This document shows positions 14,691 through 21,134 of a DNA stretch of 25,881 nucleotides, piece after piece; position 1 is the first letter of the stretch, and the number at the start of each line of letters is the position of its first letter. The position numbers and the translations under genes were made by a program. The DNA comes from a virus. The notes below the pieces were generated by a model. That model ran no database searches and was not told where the DNA came from. It saw nothing but the letters and a program-made list of their open reading frames with translations. Location: the IMG/VR virus record IMGVR_UViG_3300022937_001750, positions 1-25,881 of that record; one strand, 5' to 3'.

Positions 14691-14977
14691 AAATATTTGA
14701 AATACTAGAAGATGCACCTACATTGACTGGCAGACAAGCAGCCTTAAGAAAACAACAACAAGCCGCATTGCTAAAAAGTAAAACATCAGATGCAGGTATG
14801 GTCGATCGTATGAATGTTGTAGGCCAAGGCATGCAAGACAAAATTAACAAAACACAAGCTGATGCTGACAGTTTAAGCAGAGCCGCAGGTATAGATCCAA
14901 ATCAAGTACAAAAAGACATACAAAAAAGTATGCAAAATCAAAATCCGAGATTAAGAGATAAGTTTAGAAAAAAATGA
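14687..14977 (+). CDS. Small helical basic protein with N-terminal tag
   Basis: The 96-residue protein opens MKIFEILEDAPT, the clearest form of the shared tag, with I6-L-E8 as a candidate cleavage site. The remainder is Gln/Lys/Ala-rich and helical (GRQAALRKQQQAALLKSK, QDKINKTQADADSLSRAAG) and ends in RLRDKFRKK. Composition and size are like T4 internal head proteins, which are small, basic and abundant in the capsid. GAGGA precedes the ATG, and both gene ends overlap neighbours by four bases. The packaged-protein role is an inference. Confidence 0.7.
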   Translation: MKIFEILEDAPTLTGRQAALRKQQQAALLKSKTSDAGMVDRMNVVGQGMQDKINKTQADADSLSRAAGIDPNQVQKDIQKSMQNQNPRLRDKFRKK

Positions 14978-16998
14978 GATTTTTAGAGTGGGGTAGAATT
15001 GTTAAAGGCGTAAACACAACAACAGACGTTGGTGTTAACGAAATCCCACGACAAGCAAAAAAGTTTGGTAATACTGTAGATAAAGACGGCCGTCCTCCTA
15101 CATTAAGTTCTAAAGTAAAAGGTAAGTCAACAAACGTACTTTTTAATTTAGGATTGACAGAAGGTATTAAATTACAATTTCAGCGTGGCGAAGATTTTGA
15201 TACATTACACATAAAACCTAAAAATAAAAATAGAGTTGAGCTTAGAGGTAAACCTGGATATGAAAGTGGAGGCTACGATGCCCAAGACAAATTACATCAA
15301 GTGTTGGATAGGCTAGGAAAAGCAGCAAACTTTTCAGAATTAATGAATGGCGAAGTTGTGAGTATAAATCCTAACCACCCAGACGGTGCTCGTGCAAAGA
15401 AAACTGCACAAGATATATTATCAACTGAAGCTCAAGAAGTTGCAAATTCTACAAAGATTTATGTAGATATGGATGGAGTGTTAGCAGACTTTTTTACCGA
15501 ATGGGGTAAATTAATGGGCAAAGACGACTGGAGAGACATAGGACAAGAAAATATCCCGGCTGCACTTGAAAAAATCAAACAAACTGAAAATTTTTGGTTA
15601 GATTTACCGTTAACTTCAAATGCAAAAAATCTTTTAAATTTGATCAAAGACGTGAAAGGATCTTACACAATATTAAGTAGTCCATTACCAGGGGATCCTA
15701 ATTCAGAGCCTCACAAACGCGAATGGATAGAAAAACACTTACAATTCTTCCCTCCAGAAGAAGTGCTTATTAGACATGACAAAGAAACATTTGCTACACA
15801 ACAAGATGGAACACCTAATATACTAATAGACGATTATGGCGTAAATATACAAAAATGGGAAGCAGCAGGCGGAGTAGGTTTCAAACACAAAGATCATAAA
15901 TTCGAAAGAACCGCACAAAATTTAAAACAACATATGCAAGAGCCTGTTAGCGAGTCTATTATTGTAGAACATCCTGCTGTAATTGCTGCACTGTATGCAG
16001 CTGGTACAACAGTTAGAGAACTTGTTAAAAGATACGGTCTAAAGGCAGTTAGACAAGCGTTAGACAAATTAAAAAAACAAAGAGCAAATACCCAAAGACC
16101 TGCTAACGACCACGGCGGTCCTATAGATGATTTAATAGCAGCATCTAAAAGAACAAGGACTCCAGACGAAATAGCACGAGCTCAACAAATGAATTTACCC
16201 AGAGCATTAGATAATGCAAAGGCAATGATTCGTACAACTTCAAGAGATTTTAGAGCAGGAAAATTAAGTAGAGAAGAATTTAATAAAATTATGCAATACG
16301 TAAGGCATAACTTTAGAAATAAAACAGGCAGAGATTTGCCAATAGAAGACTTTTTAAAACTTACAGAAAAATGGAGTGCAAAGTATAAGCGTTCAATCAA
16401 CTGTTCGAATCCAAAAGGCTTCAGTCAAAAGGCTCATTGTGCAGGACGTAAGAAAAACGAAGGCGCAGAAATTACTATGTGGACTAATCCTGAATATCAA
16501 GGCTCAGACGTTGACGACGAATATTATGAAAAACAACCAGTAAAAAGAGTAGACGTATCTAAACTTACACCTTTTGAACCTGCTGATAAAATGGATGATC
16601 CTGTAAGCAAAACTAACATGGATAACCTAGTAAAAGCGATAGAGGCAGGTAAAAAAATAAAACCTATTGTAATTGTGCAGCATGAAGATAAATGGCTTAT
16701 TGTTGACGGGCATCATAGATACTTTGCACATTTAAAAGCAGGTGCAGATAAGATACGTGCAGTTATTGCTGATCCTAAGGATTTAACTTGGCGTGATGAT
16801 GTTCCAGAAAGTGTAAAAGAAAACTTTGCTGACGGTAAAAAAAAGGGTAAAAGCAGACCAGGGCGTGTAAAGCGTTCAGGTGCTAGTTGTAATGGTAGTG
16901 TAACTGCACTACGTAAAAAAGCTAAAAATAGCAGTGGCGAGAGAGCGAGGATGTATCATTGGTGCGCAAACATGAAGAGTGGACGGAAGAAGAGTTAA
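14974..16998 (+). CDS. Multidomain protein: HAD phosphatase, ParB-like domain and two Cys-pair modules
   Basis: The 674-residue protein is a mosaic. Residues 1-155 form an unassigned N-terminal region. Residues 160-310 are a HAD-type domain: VDMDGVLADF (D165, D167), SSPLPGD, then ILIDDYG (D286-D287), most like 5'(3')-deoxyribonucleotidases. A basic helical linker follows. A module with CSNPKGFSQKAHC (477-489) comes next. Residues 526-610 resemble the ParB/sulfiredoxin N-domain (VDVSKLTPFEP, IKPIVIV, VDGHHRYFAHLKAG). The end holds a second module, GASCNGSV to MYHWCANMKSGRKKS (C639, C664). It overlaps the upstream gene by four bases. It might dephosphorylate nucleotides and act on DNA; which domains are active is unknown. 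Confidence 0.8.
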   Translation: MRFLEWGRIVKGVNTTTDVGVNEIPRQAKKFGNTVDKDGRPPTLSSKVKGKSTNVLFNLGLTEGIKLQFQRGEDFDTLHIKPKNKNRVELRGKPGYESGGYDAQDKLHQVLDRLGKAANFSELMNGEVVSINPNHPDGARAKKTAQDILSTEAQEVANSTKIYVDMDGVLADFFTEWGKLMGKDDWRDIGQENIPAALEKIKQTENFWLDLPLTSNAKNLLNLIKDVKGSYTILSSPLPGDPNSEPHKREWIEKHLQFFPPEEVLIRHDKETFATQQDGTPNILIDDYGVNIQKWEAAGGVGFKHKDHKFERTAQNLKQHMQEPVSESIIVEHPAVIAALYAAGTTVRELVKRYGLKAVRQALDKLKKQRANTQRPANDHGGPIDDLIAASKRTRTPDEIARAQQMNLPRALDNAKAMIRTTSRDFRAGKLSREEFNKIMQYVRHNFRNKTGRDLPIEDFLKLTEKWSAKYKRSINCSNPKGFSQKAHCAGRKKNEGAEITMWTNPEYQGSDVDDEYYEKQPVKRVDVSKLTPFEPADKMDDPVSKTNMDNLVKAIEAGKKIKPIVIVQHEDKWLIVDGHHRYFAHLKAGADKIRAVIADPKDLTWRDDVPESVKENFADGKKKGKSRPGRVKRSGASCNGSVTALRKKAKNSSGERARMYHWCANMKSGRKKS

Positions 16999-17093
16999 AG
17001 CACTACGTCGATAAATACAAAGAACACGAAGAACGTAAGGCAAGTACCAACGAACGAAACACATATTGGAAGCAGTATAATGAAAGTATTTGA
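16962..17093 (+). CDS. Short charged ORF bridging two genes
   Basis: Forty-three codons from GTG (or TTG three bases earlier, with GAGG at 16947-16950) run to a TGA inside the next gene. The product (RKHEEWTEEELKHYVDKYKE, then HEERKASTNERNTYWKQY) is highly charged, helical and protein-like, and it fills the 81-base gap between two larger genes with small overlaps on each side. That organisation fits the rest of the window, but shortness and the non-ATG start leave real doubt. Confidence 0.45.
   Translation: MRKHEEWTEEELKHYVDKYKEHEERKASTNERNTYWKQYNESI
17010..17017 (+). promoter_or_regulatory. Possible late promoter motif (GATAAATA)
   Basis: GATAAATA lies 12 bases after the stop of the 674-residue gene. 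The next ATG (17080) would have a leader near 57 bases with TTGGAAG before it. The motif also falls inside the short ORF at 16962, where it encodes D-K-Y, so it could be chance. Confidence 0.35.
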
Positions 17094-17976
17094 AGTATTA
17101 AGAGAAACTACAGAACAGGAAATAGCACAAGCAGCAAAAGGAATGGTTGCAAAAGCTAAAGCAGGAGATATAGGCGGTGCTGCTAACGATATGGAACGAG
17201 TACATAATAGTATAGCAAGAATGGATATAGGTTCTGGATTGTACGACTTCATGCAAAAAACTTTAAAACAATTAAAATCTCTAGTTGCAAGCAATCCTAA
17301 TCATCCTGAAGCACCAAAGTTCGTACAAGCAATTAAAGACATAGAAGCAGGATTACCGGCAATGAAACAGGCTGCGGCAGATTCAAGAAGGATGGCCGTT
17401 GATGCAGGTGCCGGACGTCAAGATGTAGGTGAAGAAATGTCCAATTCTGAAGAGGAATACAAAAACCTAATCAATCAATATTTTAGAAAAGGTTGGGGAT
17501 TTGAACTAGGCGGTGGTGCTACATACAAAATGATGTGGCACGAATTAAAGGCTGCAAGAAGATGGCTAGCACAAGCAGTTAAGGCTGGTGAGATTGAACC
17601 CGGAGTAGATGTAGCTCAAGATCTTACTATAAGAGATAAAAACGGTATTGAAGTTGGCCAGGCCGGTCATTTAACTATAAAGGCCGCAGCAGCTCTTGAT
17701 AAAGCACGTAATATGGCTAGTGCTGCTGGAAAAAAACTTTCAAGTCAACAAGTTGATAATATAACAACCCAGCATAATACAGGTGCTGAAGCTCAAAGAG
17801 ATCTTGGTGCAAACACTACCGAAGAAGGTATATTAGAAATGACATCAGGAGCCACAGGTGCTGGCAGCATAGGAGGCGCATTTGCTGGAGGCGGCAATGG
17901 TTTTGTAAACGGAGGACCAGGTACAATTACTAGAGCAGGCTCTAAGAAAAACAGAAGAAGAAGAAAAAAAGCATAA
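17080..17976 (+). CDS. Tagged helical protein with Gly-rich and poly-basic C-terminus
   Basis: The 298-residue protein begins MKVFEVLRETTEQEI, matching the shared tag, with L7-R-E9 as a possible protease site. Residues 15-240 are mostly helical and Ala-rich (IAQAAKGMVAKAKAGDIGG, KAAAALDKARNMASAAGKK). A tryptophan-rich island (RKGWGFELGGG, MMWHELKAARRWLAQAV) lies near 140-175. The end is a Gly-rich stretch (SGATGAGSIGGAFAGGGNG) followed by GSKKNRRRRKKA, a likely nucleic-acid-binding tail. Endings of the ATGAGSIG type recur in phage proteins as I recall. A packaged or DNA-associated role is plausible but not shown. Confidence 0.75.
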   Translation: MKVFEVLRETTEQEIAQAAKGMVAKAKAGDIGGAANDMERVHNSIARMDIGSGLYDFMQKTLKQLKSLVASNPNHPEAPKFVQAIKDIEAGLPAMKQAAADSRRMAVDAGAGRQDVGEEMSNSEEEYKNLINQYFRKGWGFELGGGATYKMMWHELKAARRWLAQAVKAGEIEPGVDVAQDLTIRDKNGIEVGQAGHLTIKAAAALDKARNMASAAGKKLSSQQVDNITTQHNTGAEAQRDLGANTTEEGILEMTSGATGAGSIGGAFAGGGNGFVNGGPGTITRAGSKKNRRRRKKA

Positions 17977-17979
17977 ATA
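17972..17979 (+). promoter_or_regulatory. Late promoter motif (CATAAATA)
   Basis: CATAAATAC overlaps the preceding stop and lies 21 bases before the next ATG. Transcription about six bases downstream would give a leader of some 16 bases with TAGGAG at 17988-17993, properly placed for translation of the gene at 18001. Confidence 0.6.
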
Positions 17980-18000
17980 CACTATAATAGGAGTGTTTCA

Positions 18001-18513
18001 ATGAGAATGAAAAAAATACAAGAAGGCCTAGGAGATATGGCACATCGTGCTGAAATGGATCACGAAGTCCAAATGGCACGTTCTGATTTATACAAAATTG
18101 CAAAGTATGCTATACAGCTACATGATATGCTAAAAACAGTTAGTGAAGCAGAAGGTATTGAAGGCTGGCAACAAGCAAAAATTACTAAAGCAGCAGATTA
18201 CATGTCTAGTGTATTTCATTCTCTAGATTACGACATGAAATTTGGTGATGGCGGATCGATGATGCAGCAAATGTCTACAGAATCTGCAAACTATAAAGAA
18301 ACACTTTCAAAAAAATTAGCAGAAAAATCTAACAGCACAATTTGTCCAGATTGTGGAAATCCTAGCTGGCGCACTCTTCCACAAGAAGCAATTGAAGAGG
18401 CAAAAAACAATGCAGGTAAAGAACAAGGATCTGACGGCAAGGCTTGCTGGAAAGGTTACAAATTTGCTGGTACAGAAAATGGCAAAGACAAATGTGTGCC
18501 TAGCGGAAAATGA
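18001..18513 (+). CDS. Helical protein with CxxC and Cys-pair C-terminal module
   Basis: The 170-residue protein starts MRMKKIQEGLGDMAHRAEMD; I6-Q-E8-G fits the candidate cleavage pattern of its neighbours. Residues 20-80 form a helical domain (ARSDLYKIAKYAIQLHDMLK, ITKAADYMSSVFHSLDYDMK) that I recall from other marine T4-like phages. After a linker come CPDCGNP (a CxxC pair) and a terminal module ACWKGYKFAGTENGKDKC with C-x15-C. TAGGAG is seven bases upstream of the ATG. The architecture (helical body plus removable Cys module) parallels the proteins at 12856 and 14974. Function is unknown. Confidence 0.75.
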   Translation: MRMKKIQEGLGDMAHRAEMDHEVQMARSDLYKIAKYAIQLHDMLKTVSEAEGIEGWQQAKITKAADYMSSVFHSLDYDMKFGDGGSMMQQMSTESANYKETLSKKLAEKSNSTICPDCGNPSWRTLPQEAIEEAKNNAGKEQGSDGKACWKGYKFAGTENGKDKCVPSGK

Positions 18514-18740
18514 AGATACAAGAACTATACGAAGACGAATCTTGGCTTTCAAAATTAGGTAAAACCTTATGGCATGGATTTGGCGACGATATGGATACTA
18601 TATTAGTCCCATGGGTAGATAAAAATCTTAGAAGACATGGCACACAGTGGTTATATAGAAATGTTAATAAAGAGCTAGGAGGCCATTTTACAAAAAAAGA
18701 TTTAGACACCGCAATTAAATTAGTAATGAGTAGAGGGTGA
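18510..18740 (+). CDS. Small tagged protein, 76 residues
   Basis: The protein begins MKIQELYEDESWLSKLGK, the shared tag again, with L6-Y-E8 as the candidate site. The rest contains WHGFGDDMDTILVPWVD, RRHGTQWLYRNVNKELGG and a final helix DLDTAIKLVMSRG. Starts and stops overlap as ATGA with the upstream gene, and the next ATG follows the stop by one base. No known domain is recognised. If the tag is cleaved, about 68 residues would remain, the size of a small internal head protein. Confidence 0.7.
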   Translation: MKIQELYEDESWLSKLGKTLWHGFGDDMDTILVPWVDKNLRRHGTQWLYRNVNKELGGHFTKKDLDTAIKLVMSRG

Positions 18741-18741
18741 T

Positions 18742-19458
18742 ATGACAGATTTTTATAAAATGAGCGAAATGATGAAGGGGTTGTTTCCAAGTGATCCTAT
18801 AGCAGACAGAGAAGCTCTTATGTCAATGGCCGGTAAGACGCAAGAAAGTGTTGCTCCTACTAAAGATTACGTGCAAGAAAGTGTAGAAGTACCACAAGGA
18901 TCAATGCCATTAGGTATTGATAGTTTATCAGATTTTGCAAAACTTGCAGGTGTAACAGAAAAACAACATACTGGTAGTGCAGGACAAGCAAAAGGTTCTG
19001 ATCCTATGCCCAGCACAAGCAAGCCGAGTACCACAGGCGAACAACCACATCCTTTAAAAGATAAACTAGTAGGTGAAGATCACTTTGATTCTTCAAGCAC
19101 AGTAGGCGAAGCTAGAGATAAAATTCAGAGGTGTGGAGCAGAGTTAGGGTTGCATGACGGGATTTTAGAGGTGTGGACCAGAATGGTACAAGACCTACTT
19201 ATGAAACTTTTAGTTCGACAGGAAAGGCCCTCTGGAGGCTGGCCTACTTTAGATGCTCCTATAGGAGAAAGAGAACTTACTGGCGGAGAAAAACGCAGCC
19301 GTGAAGCTAATGTAAAAAAACTTAAAAAACACAAAAGTGATTTCGAAAAACGTTATGGTGATGATGCTGAAAGTGTGATGTACGCTGTTGCAACAAAACG
19401 TGCAAAACAGGAATCTATCAAAGAACAATTATTAAAAGCGCTGAATGATTATAAATGA
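18742..19458 (+). CDS. Phage protein of unknown function with LAGVTE motif and basic C-terminal module
   Basis: The 238-residue protein has a disordered-looking first half (GSAGQAKGSDPMPSTSKPST) with LSDFAKLAGVTE at 65-76, similar to the protein at 14475. The C-terminal 60 residues (EKRSREANVKKLKKHKSDFE, RYGDDAESVMYAVATKRAKQ) look like a conserved module I recall from other phages. The stretch between, about 130-170 (VWTRMVQDLLMKLLVRQERP), is odd: it spans an 18-base imperfect repeat 40 bases apart, and another frame there reads more naturally. Two compensating frameshifts are possible. Function is unknown. Confidence 0.7.
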   Translation: MTDFYKMSEMMKGLFPSDPIADREALMSMAGKTQESVAPTKDYVQESVEVPQGSMPLGIDSLSDFAKLAGVTEKQHTGSAGQAKGSDPMPSTSKPSTTGEQPHPLKDKLVGEDHFDSSSTVGEARDKIQRCGAELGLHDGILEVWTRMVQDLLMKLLVRQERPSGGWPTLDAPIGERELTGGEKRSREANVKKLKKHKSDFEKRYGDDAESVMYAVATKRAKQESIKEQLLKALNDYK

Positions 19459-20050
19459 CACAGCAGAAGATTTAGTATGGCAAACAGTTGACCCAGATGA
19501 TATCTGGGTTATGGATAAATTAATACTTTCAAGAAAATTAGGATATGTATGTGGCCCGGTAGGACAAGATGTTCCTGAACCCGGGCTTTATATTGTCCGC
19601 CCATGCGTTAATATGCTCGGCTTAGGACTAGGTGCTAAACAGGTATGGTTGGTCAAAGAGACTATGCACTTACCAGTAGGTCATTTTTGGTGCGAATGGT
19701 TTGAAGGATTACATCTCAGTATAGATTACAATTGGGGTATACAACGTTTATGTGTAGAAGGTAAAAAAGATAATGATACTTTCACCCAATGGAACGAATG
19801 GATTAAAGTAAATGATCACATTCCATTTCCTAGTGTATTAACTAATCTAGGAAGTAAGTACGAATGGATAAATTGTGAATTTATAAACGGCAATCTAATA
19901 GAAGTGCATTTGCGTAAAAACGAAGATTTTAACGGAGGTATCGAACATTTCATTCCAGTTTGGGAAGGACAAGAAATAGATCCTCCCGAAGGTTACATGT
20001 ACAGAGATTATCCAGATATACATGGACGAATTGGAGCATATGTGAAATGA
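19445..20050 (+). CDS. Phage protein of unknown function, Trp-rich
   Basis: The 201-residue protein overlaps the upstream gene by 14 bases and the downstream one by four. It is rich in tryptophan and contains IWVMDKLILSRKLGYVCGPV, GLYIVRPCVNMLGLGLGA and HFWCEWFEGLHLSIDY. The segment V-R-P-x-x-N-x-x-G-x-G is suggestive of an ATP-grasp-like nucleotide loop, but I cannot confirm the fold. There is no signal or membrane segment. I recall similar proteins in T4-like marine phages as conserved hypotheticals. Confidence 0.75.
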   Translation: MIINDTAEDLVWQTVDPDDIWVMDKLILSRKLGYVCGPVGQDVPEPGLYIVRPCVNMLGLGLGAKQVWLVKETMHLPVGHFWCEWFEGLHLSIDYNWGIQRLCVEGKKDNDTFTQWNEWIKVNDHIPFPSVLTNLGSKYEWINCEFINGNLIEVHLRKNEDFNGGIEHFIPVWEGQEIDPPEGYMYRDYPDIHGRIGAYVK

Positions 20051-20241
20051 CCAACCCAAGTCATAAAGAAATGTGTAGGATTTTTTATATGGTAAAGGGA
20101 CATTTAAATTCTACAGAAGATACTATAAGAGCATGTTATGACGGTTATTTTAAAAGACTTTGGGGTAATCATGAAAACTGCTATCATGAAGAAGGTTTTG
20201 ATGAAGCCTACCATAAAAAGTTCTTGACAAAGAACAAATAA
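20047..20241 (+). CDS. Small protein of unknown function
   Basis: The 64-residue protein starts at ATG 20047, overlapping the upstream stop (ATGA); an open extension further upstream is a shadow of the preceding gene. It contains HKEMCRIFYMVKGHLNSTED and a Cys/His/aromatic-rich end (NHENCYHEEGFDEAYHKKF). The last codons (LTKNK) are written in the first copy of the 44-bp promoter repeat, so the stop and the promoter share bases. Function is unknown. Confidence 0.65.
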   Translation: MTNPSHKEMCRIFYMVKGHLNSTEDTIRACYDGYFKRLWGNHENCYHEEGFDEAYHKKFLTKNK

Positions 20242-20266
20242 TCAACTATAATTAATTTAAACTCAA
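20223..20266 (+). repeat. 44-bp direct repeat, copy 1 (carries a promoter)
   Basis: This 44-base block is identical to 20541-20584. It begins CTTGACAAAG, contains a full sigma-70 promoter and ends AACTCAA. Beyond it the two copies remain similar (GTATACTAT here, GGATACTAT there), so the original duplication may have been about 58 bases. Confidence 0.95.
20224..20252 (+). promoter_or_regulatory. Sigma-70-type promoter, copy 1
   Basis: A perfect TTGACA (20224-20229), a 17-base spacer and a perfect TATAAT (20247-20252) give a consensus host-type promoter, as expected for early phage genes. It overlaps the end of the preceding gene and would drive the 83-residue gene at 20294. Confidence 0.9.
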
Positions 20267-20293
20267 CAGAGTATACTATACTTGGAGAATCAA

Positions 20294-20545
20294 ATGCCTA
20301 GAGTTTCTGCAAAAGATAATCGTATTAAATCTTGTAAGGACAAAGCACCCAAGGTTCCACCTAACACATGTCCTTATATTAACTTTGTTCAAGAAATCAT
20401 CGAGGATCATTTTAAATATGATGACTCGGTCGATGAACACCGTAAAACAACTTTGCTTGAAACACTCGAATATATAAGAAAAGCAAATGAAACACTTCGA
20501 GACTCTTCGAAGTATTGGTATGACCAATATAAAAAGGTAGCTTGA
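20294..20545 (+). CDS. Small early protein of unknown function
   Basis: The 83-residue protein starts at ATG 20294, with GGAG at 20284-20287 six bases upstream. It has a basic Cys-containing beginning (MPRVSAKDNRIKSCKDKAPK) and a helical acidic-to-basic remainder (FVQEIIEDHFKYDDSVDEHR, LEYIRKANETLRDS). It lies between two identical sigma-70 promoters, so early expression by host polymerase is expected. Its stop codon TGA is part of the second TTGACA box. Early timing suggests a host-takeover role, but nothing in the sequence names it. Confidence 0.72.
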   Translation: MPRVSAKDNRIKSCKDKAPKVPPNTCPYINFVQEIIEDHFKYDDSVDEHRKTTLLETLEYIRKANETLRDSSKYWYDQYKKVA

Positions 20546-20584
20546 CAAAGAACAAATAATCAACTATAATTAATTTAAACTCAA
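20541..20584 (+). repeat. 44-bp direct repeat, copy 2 (carries a promoter)
   Basis: Identical to 20223-20266 and starting 318 bases downstream of it. This copy is followed at once by AGGAGG and the dsbA-like start. Identity over 44 bases, including non-promoter positions, implies recent duplication or maintenance by recombination. Confidence 0.95.
20542..20570 (+). promoter_or_regulatory. Sigma-70-type promoter, copy 2
   Basis: TTGACA (20542-20547), 17-base spacer, TATAAT (20565-20570), identical to copy 1. It lies 25 bases before the ATG of the DsbA-like gene, with a strong AAGGAGG between them, so this gene should be expressed early and well. Confidence 0.9.
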
Positions 20585-20595
20585 AGGAGGATACT

Positions 20596-20856
20596 ATGAG
20601 TGATCGTACTTATGGTGCTGAAGAAAAAGCAAAACTAGAACGTCTCGTTCGCGAAGGTGTGACTGTCATGCAGGAAGTAGAAGATCTTCAAGCAGGTCTT
20701 AAGGATACAGTTAAGGCTGTGGCAGAAGAATTAGATATTAAGCCGAGCTTAATTAATAAAGCAATTAAAATTGCAAAAAATAGAGATTGGGATATGCATG
20801 CAGATGCACATGAAGATCTCGAAACGCTTGTTGCAACATTAGGATATGACAAGTGA
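20596..20856 (+). CDS. dsbA: DsbA-like double-stranded DNA-binding protein
   Basis: The 86-residue, helical protein resembles the T4 DsbA family of small dsDNA-binding proteins (T4 DsbA is 89 residues), which in T4 binds late-promoter regions. The best-matching part is LKDTVKAVAEELDIKPSLIN followed by KAIKIAKN, similar to the T4 and cyanophage pattern of acidic helix, D-x-K-x-x-x-N and basic helix. AAGGAGG lies just upstream of the ATG, and a consensus sigma-70 promoter precedes it. The stop overlaps the next start (GTGA). The family call is from recalled similarity and synteny; it is moderately secure. Confidence 0.65.
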   Translation: MSDRTYGAEEKAKLERLVREGVTVMQEVEDLQAGLKDTVKAVAEELDIKPSLINKAIKIAKNRDWDMHADAHEDLETLVATLGYDK

Positions 20857-21134
20857 ACAGTATAAAAAGTTTTTGGATAACAAGTTATTCTAGTGACAGA
20901 ACTGCATTTTATTTTGAATTAGTAAGTTTCATTTTTACAGTAAGTGCAAGCCTTACACTTGCATTTAATGCAGGAAGCCCTAATATGCTTGTTGTATATC
21001 CAGGATTTTTTATTGGTAGTATAACGCAAGCCTATGCAGCATTTCGAAGGGGTGCTGCATGGGTTATGCTCTTGACAATGTACTTTAGTTGTGTTAATAT
21101 ATTTGGGTATGGAGTAGCTGCACAATGGTGGTAA
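20853..21134 (+). CDS. Three-helix membrane protein (first of a pair)
   Basis: The 93-residue protein starts at GTG 20853, overlapping the dsbA stop. It has three hydrophobic segments: FYFELVSFIFTVSASLTLAF (about 19-38), MLVVYPGFFIGSITQAYAAF (45-64) and WVMLLTMYFSCVNIFGYGVA (70-89), linked by a short basic loop RRG. It is followed by a second three-helix protein overlapping by ten bases. Such half-size pairs can assemble into one transporter. No conserved transport motif is certain. Confidence 0.7.
   Translation: MNSIKSFWITSYSSDRTAFYFELVSFIFTVSASLTLAFNAGSPNMLVVYPGFFIGSITQAYAAFRRGAAWVMLLTMYFSCVNIFGYGVAAQWW
21072..21100 (+). promoter_or_regulatory. Possible sigma-70-type promoter ahead of gp43 region
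   Basis: A perfect TTGACA (21072-21077), 17-base spacer and TAATAT (21095-21100, four of six matches) lie inside the end of the first membrane gene. It could drive the second membrane gene and DNA polymerase. The weaker -10 and coding location keep confidence low. Confidence 0.4.

Noticed and set aside
16995-17294. Minus-strand 99-codon open frame
   Set aside because: It lies opposite the tagged gene at 17080, is Cys- and Phe-rich in the way antisense frames of Ala/Lys-rich genes are, and has no ribosome site or neighbours on that strand.
19960-20046. Upstream extension of the 64-residue gene
   Set aside because: The Arg/Ser-rich extension is an out-of-frame reading of the preceding gene; ATG 20047 forms the usual ATGA overlap.
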